A DNA stretch of 64,000 nucleotides, from contig CP167917.1 in NCBI GenBank assembly GCA_041504365.1, forward strand, positions 3,720,001-3,784,000. The letters are read 5' to 3'. A program made the position numbers and the translations under genes. The notes beneath the pieces were generated by a model. That model searched no databases, had not been told where the DNA came from, and saw only the letters and a program-made list of their open reading frames with translations. Every line of letters begins with the position of its first letter. The first letter of the stretch is position 1. Positions 58,633-64,000 of this stretch are shown in pieces. Source of the DNA: Dryocola sp. LX212 (GTDB taxonomy: Bacteria > Pseudomonadota > Gammaproteobacteria > Enterobacterales > Enterobacteriaceae).

Positions 58633-59364
58633 ATGCGTATTCCCCGCATTCACCACCCGGAGTTAATCACCGCAGGCCACGAAGTGGCACTCAGCGAAGA
58701 TGCCGCCAACCATGTGGGCCGCGTGCTGCGCATGGGTGCAGGCCAGGCCATTCAGCTATTTGACGGCAGCAACCAGGTCTTTGACGCCGAAATTGTGCAG
58801 GCCGATAAGAAAAGCGTGCGTGTGAAGGTGCTTGCCGCCGCCACCGACGACCGGGAATCCCCTTTGCATCTTCATCTTGGCCAGGTCATGTCCCGCGGCG
58901 AAAAAATGGAGTTCACCATTCAGAAGGCCGTTGAGCTTGGCGTAAACGTGATTACCCCTTTGTTTTCCGAACGCTGTGGCGTAAAACTGGATGCCGAACG
59001 CCTGAACAAAAAGCTTCAGCAATGGCGAAAAATTGCCGTAGCTGCCTGCGAACAATGTGGACGCAACGTGGTGCCGGAAATCCGCCCGGCGATGGATCTT
59101 AAAGCGTGGTGCGCCGAAGAAGACAACAGCCTGAAGCTCAATCTTCATCCCCGTGCCAGCGCCAGCATCAATACCCTACCCCAACCGGTGGAGCGAGTTC
59201 GCCTGCTGATTGGCCCGGAGGGCGGTTTAACGGCAGAAGAAATTGCCATGACCGCAGAACATCAATTTACTGATATTCTGTTGGGACCTCGCGTTCTGCG
59301 TACTGAGACTACCGCGCTCACCGCCATTACCGCACTGCAGGTGCGCTTTGGCGATCTGGGCTAA
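58633..59364 (+). CDS. rsmE: 16S rRNA m3U1498 methyltransferase RsmE
   Basis: SPOUT methyltransferase of 243 residues: N-terminal PUA-like domain ([11 protein letters not shown]...) and a trefoil-knot SAM-binding domain ([16 protein letters not shown] and [16 protein letters not shown]). Followed 12 bp later by gshB; rsmE-gshB-yqgE-ruvX is a conserved unit. Confidence 0.97.
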   Translation: MRIPRIHHPELITAGHEVALSEDAANHVGRVLRMGAGQAIQLFDGSNQVFDAEIVQADKKSVRVKVLAAATDDRESPLHLHLGQVMSRGEKMEFTIQKAVELGVNVITPLFSERCGVKLDAERLNKKLQQWRKIAVAACEQCGRNVVPEIRPAMDLKAWCAEEDNSLKLNLHPRASASINTLPQPVERVRLLIGPEGGLTAEEIAMTAEHQFTDILLGPRVLRTETTALTAITALQVRFGDLG

Positions 59365-59376
59365 AGGAGAAGAAGA

Positions 59377-60324
59377 ATGATCAAGCTCGGCATCGTGATG
59401 GACCCCATCGCAAGTATCAACATCAAAAAAGACTCAAGCTTTGCCATGCTGCTGGAAGCGCAGCGTCGCGGCTATGAGCTGCACTACATGGAAATGGCCG
59501 ATCTGTATCTGATCAACGGCGAAGCGCGCGCGCGGACCCGTCTGGTCTCCGTCGAGCAGAACTATGAAAAATGGTACGATTTCAGCAGCGAGCAGGACAT
59601 AGCCCTGGCCGACCTGAACGTTGTGCTGATGCGTAAAGATCCGCCGTTCGACACCGAATTTATCTACGCCACCTACATTCTTGAGCGCGCCGAAGAACAG
59701 GGCACGCTGATCGTCAATAAACCGCAGAGCCTGCGCGACTGTAACGAAAAGCTTTTCACCGCCTGGTTTGCGGACCTGACCCCGGAAACGCTGGTCACCC
59801 GCAATAAGGCGCAGCTGAAGGCCTTCTGGCAAAAGCACGGCGATATCATTATGAAGCCGCTGGACGGCATGGGCGGCACCTCCATCTTCCGCGTGAAGGA
59901 AGGCGACCCGAACCTGGGCGTAATTGCCGAAACGCTCACCGAGCTGGGCAACCGCTACTGCATGGCGCAGAACTACCTACCGGCTATTGTTGACGGCGAC
60001 AAGCGCGTTCTGGTTGTTGACGGCGAACCCGTACCGTACTGCCTGGCCCGTGTCCCGCAGGGCGGCGAAACGCGCGGCAACCTGGCCGCCGGTGGCCGTG
60101 GTGAACCTCGTCCGTTAACCGACAGCGACTGGGAAATAGCCCGCCGCGTTGGGCCGACGCTGAAGGCTAAGGGGCTGATTTTTGTTGGTCTCGACATCAT
60201 CGGTGACCGCCTGACCGAGATTAACGTCACCAGCCCAACCTGCATTCGTGAAATCGAAGCGGCGTTTCCGGTATCCATCACCGGTATGCTGTTCGACGCA
60301 ATTGAAGCACGCCTCGCAAAATAG
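59377..60324 (+). CDS. gshB: Glutathione synthetase
   Basis: ATP-grasp ligase that adds glycine to gamma-glutamylcysteine; 315 residues. Motifs: [16 protein letters not shown] (P-loop-like, about 160-175), the Gly-rich loop [19 protein letters not shown] and Mg site [28 protein letters not shown] precedes the start. Confidence 0.98.
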   Translation: MIKLGIVMDPIASINIKKDSSFAMLLEAQRRGYELHYMEMADLYLINGEARARTRLVSVEQNYEKWYDFSSEQDIALADLNVVLMRKDPPFDTEFIYATYILERAEEQGTLIVNKPQSLRDCNEKLFTAWFADLTPETLVTRNKAQLKAFWQKHGDIIMKPLDGMGGTSIFRVKEGDPNLGVIAETLTELGNRYCMAQNYLPAIVDGDKRVLVVDGEPVPYCLARVPQGGETRGNLAAGGRGEPRPLTDSDWEIARRVGPTLKAKGLIFVGLDIIGDRLTEINVTSPTCIREIEAAFPVSITGMLFDAIEARLAK

Positions 60325-60418
60325 TCCTCCGGGCGGGCCTGGCCCGCTCAATAATGGTAAACTGTGCATTCTTTGCGCGCCCCTTGCCGCTTTTCAACCG
60401 GGAACAGACTCTCTGATA

Positions 60419-60982
60419 ATGAATTTACAGCATCACTTTCTCATTGCCATGCCGGCTCTACAGGACCCGCTTTTTAAGCGTGCCGTCGTCTATATCTGTG
60501 AATACAACGAAGAGGGTGCGATGGGGATCATTATCAATAAGCCCCTTGAGAACCTTAAGGTCGAAGGTGTGCTGCAGAAACTAAAGATCGACCCCGATCC
60601 ACGTGACCCGGCTATCCGTCTGGATAAACCCGTGTTTATCGGCGGCCCGCTGGCGGAAGACCGTGGATTTATCCTGCACACCCCCCCGGATGCTTTTGCT
60701 TCCAGCATTCGTATCTCCGACGATACGGTGATCACCACCTCCCGCGACGTGCTGGAAACCATCGGTACGCCGAATCAGCCTCAGGACGTCATCGTGGCGC
60801 TGGGCTACTCCTCCTGGGAGAAAGGCCAGCTCGAGCAGGAAATCCTTGATAACGCCTGGCTCACGGCCCCAGCAGATGCCGCAATCTTATTCCATACCCC
60901 CATTGCTGATCGCTGGCGAGAAGCCGCAAAGCTTATCGGCGTGGATATTCTGACAATGCCAGGCGATGCGGGGCACGCGTAA
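60419..60982 (+). CDS. yqgE: UPF0301 protein YqgE
   Basis: 187 residues from the ATG at 60419 ([20 protein letters not shown]), as in E. coli. Conserved [50 protein letters not shown]. Function unknown. Its stop overlaps the ruvX start (TAATG). Confidence 0.95.
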   Translation: MNLQHHFLIAMPALQDPLFKRAVVYICEYNEEGAMGIIINKPLENLKVEGVLQKLKIDPDPRDPAIRLDKPVFIGGPLAEDRGFILHTPPDAFASSIRISDDTVITTSRDVLETIGTPNQPQDVIVALGYSSWEKGQLEQEILDNAWLTAPADAAILFHTPIADRWREAAKLIGVDILTMPGDAGHA

Positions 60983-61401
60983 TGAGCAGTGGAACGCTGT
61001 TAGGTTTTGACTTCGGCACCAAAAGTATCGGCGTTGCCGTTGGCCAGCGCATTACGGGCACCGCCCGCCCGCTCAGCGCGCTGAAGGCGCAGGACGGCAC
61101 GCCGGACTGGAACGCGATAGAAAAAATCCTGAAAGAGTGGCAGCCGGACGAGGTGATAGTCGGCCTGCCCCTTAACATGGACGGTACCGAGCAGCCGCTT
61201 ACCGCCCGCGCCCGGAAATTCGCCAACCGCCTGCATGGCCGTTTCGGCGTGAAGGTATCGCTACAGGATGAACGCCTGAGCACGGTAGAAGCCCGCGCGG
61301 GCCTGTTTGAACAGGGTGGATTCCGCGCGCTGAACAAAGGCAGCATCGACTCAGCTTCCGCGGTCATCATTCTTGAAAGCTGGTTTGACTATCATCCCTG
61401 A
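60982..61401 (+). CDS. ruvX: Putative pre-16S rRNA nuclease / Holliday-junction resolvase-like RuvX (YqgF)
   Basis: 139-residue RNase H-fold protein with [17 protein letters not shown] (first Asp), [12 protein letters not shown] and [14 protein letters not shown] (Glu) and final [12 protein letters not shown] (Asp). In E. coli it is involved in 16S rRNA 5'-end maturation. Translationally coupled to yqgE. Confidence 0.96.
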   Translation: MSSGTLLGFDFGTKSIGVAVGQRITGTARPLSALKAQDGTPDWNAIEKILKEWQPDEVIVGLPLNMDGTEQPLTARARKFANRLHGRFGVKVSLQDERLSTVEARAGLFEQGGFRALNKGSIDSASAVIILESWFDYHP

Positions 61402-61425
61402 TTTGTCGCGCTGCCGGACGTGCCG

Positions 61426-61599
61426 TTAACCTTTGCTGGTTAGCCCATGCCTGGCGGCAACGGCCTGAAAATGGCTACGATCGCGGTAGCCTGATGCAGG
61501 CTGCTTCACGTGGTTATCAATGCGTTCAATAAAAACATCTGGCAAAGAGATATTGATGCACTGTGGTTTGCTCTCCGCAAACACACCAGAGAAAAATTT
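61426..61599 (-). pseudogene. Relic of a HicB-like antitoxin C-terminus behind yggR
   Basis: A frame on the minus strand immediately after the yggR stop (same frame) encodes SGVFAESKPQCINISLPDVF, then IERIDNHVKQPASGYRDRSHFQAVAARHGLTSKG and TAA. The INISLP...ERID...GYRDRSHF part looks like the ribbon-helix-helix C-terminal domain of HicB antitoxins. There is no N-terminal HicB domain, no toxin gene and no good start (a GTG at 61584 lacks a ribosome binding site), so it is best read as a remnant. Confidence 0.5.
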
Positions 61600-62589
61600 T
61601 TACTCATCCTGAATTCTCCCTTCCGCCCGCAGCAATGCTTCATGCTGCGCAAAGCACTGCATGCCATGCTGTTGCCCGGTCTGAAGCAGGCCCGGTAGCT
61701 GATGGGTTTTACCTTCACGGATAAGGTTCGCCACCGCCGGGGTATTCACCATTAGCTCAAACAGTGCCACGCGGCCCCCTTCCGAAGAGGATACAAGCTT
61801 CTGGGCGAGTACGGCTTTGAGGCTGCCAGCCAGCTGGCTGCGAATATGATTTTTCTCTTCTGCTGGGAAGACATCCACCAGCCTTTCGACGGCCTGGGCC
61901 GCCCCCCGCGTGTGAAGCGTCGCCAGCACCAGATGGCCCGTTTCCGCCGCCGTTAACGCCAGGCGAATAGTTTCGCTGTCCCTCAACTCGCCCAGCATAA
62001 TCACATCTGGATCTTCGCGTAGTGCACCCCGCAAACCTGCGGCAAATGAGCAGCAATGTTCCCCCACCTCCCGCTGCTGAATCAGGCATTTTGCCGGGCG
62101 GTGGACAAACTCGATGGGGTCTTCCAGCGTCAGGATATGCCCGTCAAAATGCTGGTTGAGATACCCGACCATAGCGGCAAGCGTAGTGGACTTGCCGCTG
62201 CCGGTCGCGCCGGTGACCAGGATAAGGCCGTCCGGCATCTGTAGCAGTGAAGGGACGATCGGCGGAACGCCTGAAGCCGCCAGTTCAGGACATTGCGTAG
62301 CGAGCAGACGCAAGGCGAGTGAACAACCGTAACGCTGGCGAAAAGCATTCGCGCGCAGGCGGAGCCCACAAGCAGACGTGACGGCAAAATCAAGCTGCCC
62401 GCTCTCTTCCAGCTCCTTTTGCTGCGGCGGCGTCAGCCACTGCGCCAGCAGCGCTTCAGGCTGCGGGGCGGTGGCGGGACAGGGTTCAAGCCGCCCCTGT
62501 TTTCGCCAGCGTGCAGATTGCCCCGTACACAGGTGTAGATCGGAGACGTTATGCTTTACACTAAGGGCCAAAATTTCTTCGATATCCAT
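61600..62589 (-). CDS. yggR: PilT-like ATPase YggR
   Basis: 329-residue twitching-motility type ATPase (E. coli 326). Walker A TGATGSGKSTTLAAMVGYL (about 130-140), Asp box and Walker B (MLGELRDSETIRLALTAAETGH), His box (TLHTRGAAQAVERLVDVFP). Without nearby pilus genes its role is unclear; it lacks about 20-30 C-terminal residues of true PilT. Its start is only 14 bp from the divergent yggS start. Confidence 0.95.
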   Translation of the reverse strand: MDIEEILALSVKHNVSDLHLCTGQSARWRKQGRLEPCPATAPQPEALLAQWLTPPQQKELEESGQLDFAVTSACGLRLRANAFRQRYGCSLALRLLATQCPELAASGVPPIVPSLLQMPDGLILVTGATGSGKSTTLAAMVGYLNQHFDGHILTLEDPIEFVHRPAKCLIQQREVGEHCCSFAAGLRGALREDPDVIMLGELRDSETIRLALTAAETGHLVLATLHTRGAAQAVERLVDVFPAEEKNHIRSQLAGSLKAVLAQKLVSSSEGGRVALFELMVNTPAVANLIREGKTHQLPGLLQTGQQHGMQCFAQHEALLRAEGRIQDE

Positions 62590-62603
62590 ATCATTCCCAG
62601 CTT

Positions 62604-63308
62604 ATGAACGAGATAGCGAACAACCTGACACAGGTTAAAGACAAAATCTCGGCGGCAGCCGTGCGCTGCGGCCGTTCTCCAGAAGAAGTTACTTTGCTTG
62701 CAGTAAGCAAAACAAAACCTGCGAGCGCCCTCGCAGAAGCAGTTGAAGCCGGGCAGCGTGCTTTTGGCGAAAACTACGTGCAGGAAGGCGTGGATAAAAT
62801 CCGTTACTTTGCAGAGCTGGGCAAAGAGCCGCTGACGTGGCACTTTATCGGCCCGCTGCAGTCGAACAAAAGCCGTCTGGTGGCAGAGCATTTTGACTGG
62901 TGCCACACGGTGGACAGGCTGAAAATCGCCGCGCGCCTGAACGAACAGCGCCCGGAGGGAATGCCGCCGCTTAACGTCCTGATTCAGATTAATATCAGCG
63001 ACGAGAACAGCAAATCCGGCATCGCCCTGAGCGAGCTTGATGCGCTGGCGGAAGCGATAGCCGCGCTGCCGAATCTGACATTACGCGGTTTAATGGCGAT
63101 CCCGGCACCTGAACCTGATTACGAGCGTCAGTTCGCCGTCTGTAAGCAGATGGCGGCGGCGTTCGAATCGTTAAAAAGCCGTTTTGCAACGGTAGACACT
63201 TTATCTCTTGGCATGACCGATGACATGGATGCCGCGATCGCCGCTGGTAGCACCATGGTGCGCATTGGAACCGCTATTTTCGGCGCGCGGGATTACCCTG
63301 CTCGTTAA
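62604..63308 (+). CDS. yggS: PLP homeostasis protein YggS
   Basis: 234-residue PLP-binding protein of alanine-racemase fold type III (COG0325). PLP Lys in LLAVSKTKPASAL (about residue 36); HFIGPLQSNKSR; LSLGMTDDMDAAIAAGSTMVRIGTAIFG binds phosphate. It controls vitamin B6 and amino-acid balance. First gene of yggS-yggT-yggU. Confidence 0.97.
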   Translation: MNEIANNLTQVKDKISAAAVRCGRSPEEVTLLAVSKTKPASALAEAVEAGQRAFGENYVQEGVDKIRYFAELGKEPLTWHFIGPLQSNKSRLVAEHFDWCHTVDRLKIAARLNEQRPEGMPPLNVLIQINISDENSKSGIALSELDALAEAIAALPNLTLRGLMAIPAPEPDYERQFAVCKQMAAAFESLKSRFATVDTLSLGMTDDMDAAIAAGSTMVRIGTAIFGARDYPAR

Positions 63309-63332
63309 TCATCATAATTATTGAGGAACGCC

Positions 63333-63887
63333 ATGCTGACGTTGACTTTCCTGGTCAAAACGCTGATTGAACTGTACGTGATGGTGCTGCTGATCCGCAT
63401 CTGGATGCAGTGGTCGCGCTGTGACTTTTACAACCCGTTCGCGCAGTTTATCGTTAAAATTACCCAGCCGATTGTCGGCCCGCTGCGCCGCGTCATTCCG
63501 TCCATTGGGCCGATAGATACCTCTTCGCTGCTGGTCGCGTTTATTCTCACCACGCTGAAATACCCGATTCTGCTGCTGATTCAGGTTGGGGCGCTGTCTC
63601 TTGACCCGATGAACCTGCTGGTCGGCCTGCTTTCGCTGCTGAAATCTGCCGGGACGCTGGTGTTCTGGGTAATCATCATCCGCTCGCTGATGAGCTGGAT
63701 AAGCCAGGGCCGCAGCCCGATTGAATACGTGCTGATGCAGCTGACCGAGCCGATGATGGCGCCGATCCGCCGAGTGCTCCCCGCGATGGGCGGCATTGAT
63801 TTCTCCGCGATGGTCGTCATTTTGATCCTTTATGCCCTGAACTATCTCGGCATGGATCTGTTCCCGGGGCTCTGGTTCCTGCTGTGA
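63333..63887 (+). CDS. yggT: YggT-family integral membrane protein
   Basis: 184 residues from the ATG at 63333 (behind GAGGAA); the frame has an earlier ATG at 63321. Two repeats of the YGGT domain, each with [15 protein letters not shown] / [14 protein letters not shown] and PLRRVIP / [17 protein letters not shown], and about five helices. Linked to osmotic tolerance and, in other bacteria, to division-site proteins. Confidence 0.95.
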   Translation: MLTLTFLVKTLIELYVMVLLIRIWMQWSRCDFYNPFAQFIVKITQPIVGPLRRVIPSIGPIDTSSLLVAFILTTLKYPILLLIQVGALSLDPMNLLVGLLSLLKSAGTLVFWVIIIRSLMSWISQGRSPIEYVLMQLTEPMMAPIRRVLPAMGGIDFSAMVVILILYALNYLGMDLFPGLWFLL

Positions 63888-64000
63888 GTGCAGTAAGCCA
63901 GACCACCGACGGGCTGGTTTTGCGGCTGTATATTCAGCCGAAAGCCAGCCGGGACAGCATTGTCGGGCTGCATGGCGACGAGCTAAAAGTCGCCATCACC
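63884..64000 (+). CDS. yggU: UPF0235 protein YggU, cut by the window edge
   Basis: GTG at 63884 overlaps the yggT stop (GTGA). The 39 visible codons ([38 protein letters not shown]) match E. coli YggU. Function unknown. Confidence 0.93.
   Translation, partial: MSAVSQTTDGLVLRLYIQPKASRDSIVGLHGDELKVAIT

Noticed and set aside
61506..61718. 70-codon minus-strand frame across the yggR end
   Set aside because: It is out of frame with both yggR and the HicB-like relic and has no start signal.

Overview
The window is from an enterobacterial chromosome of the Enterobacter / Leclercia / Kosakonia / Klebsiella type; the exact genus cannot be fixed from sequence alone. About 58 kb (from glyU at 4977 to yggU at the right edge) follows the E. 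coli K-12 gene order from glyU-ygeR through lysS, recJ, xerD, ygfZ, bglA, gcv, ubi, serA, fbaA, tktA, speAB, metK, galP, gshB to yggSTU. Protein lengths match the E. coli counterparts nearly residue for residue, and REP/BIME-type repeats sit between operons.

Layout. (1) Positions 1-4976 are an AT-rich, gene-poor integrated element ending exactly at the 3' end of tRNA-Gly(CCC). It holds a partial winged-helix protein, two very small proteins, a 1.7 kb noncoding region with an origin-like set of repeats, a 204-residue tyrosine recombinase made of the catalytic domain only, a coiled-coil/zinc-ribbon protein and a lipoprotein. Its left end is outside the window. (2) 4977-16225: glyU, actS, the xerD-dsbC-recJ-prfB-lysS operon (prfB with its programmed +1 frameshift), fldB, sdhE-ygfX, ygfZ, yqfA and an HD-domain phosphohydrolase. 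(3) 16270-18598: an RpiR-type regulator, a perfect 17-bp inverted repeat and bglA. (4) 18622-22636: an accessory block absent from this position in E. coli K-12: a two-component system divergent from a cytochrome b / Tat-exported molybdopterin oxidoreductase / methionine-rich MxKDx-repeat operon. (5) 22696-43698: ygfF, gcvTHP, ubiI-ubiH-pepP-ygfB, zapA, 6S RNA, fau, serA, rpiA, argP, yggE, argO, mscS, and epd-pgk-fbaA. (6) 44056-47096: an accessory MarR regulator with an EmrAB-type efflux pump. (7) 47142-64000: tktA, loiP, speA-speB with the small gene yqgB, metK, galP, sprT, endA, rsmE-gshB-yqgE-ruvX, yggR and yggS-yggT-yggU (cut by the window edge), with a relic of a HicB-like antitoxin behind yggR.

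The most interesting system is block 4. A sensor kinase and OmpR-type regulator face an operon that couples a membrane di-heme cytochrome b to an exported sulfite-oxidase-fold molybdoenzyme and a secreted protein of which about one fifth of residues are methionine. By analogy with MsrPQ and with the Azospira MrpX/YedY1 chlorine-stress system, I infer a periplasmic methionine sink that is re-reduced by a dedicated membrane-linked reductase under two-component control. The sequence supports the parts; the function is inference. Secondary points are the origin-like region and duplicated noncoding motifs in the glyU element, the recombinase without an N-terminal domain, the regulator and palindrome added to bglA, and the hicB relic.
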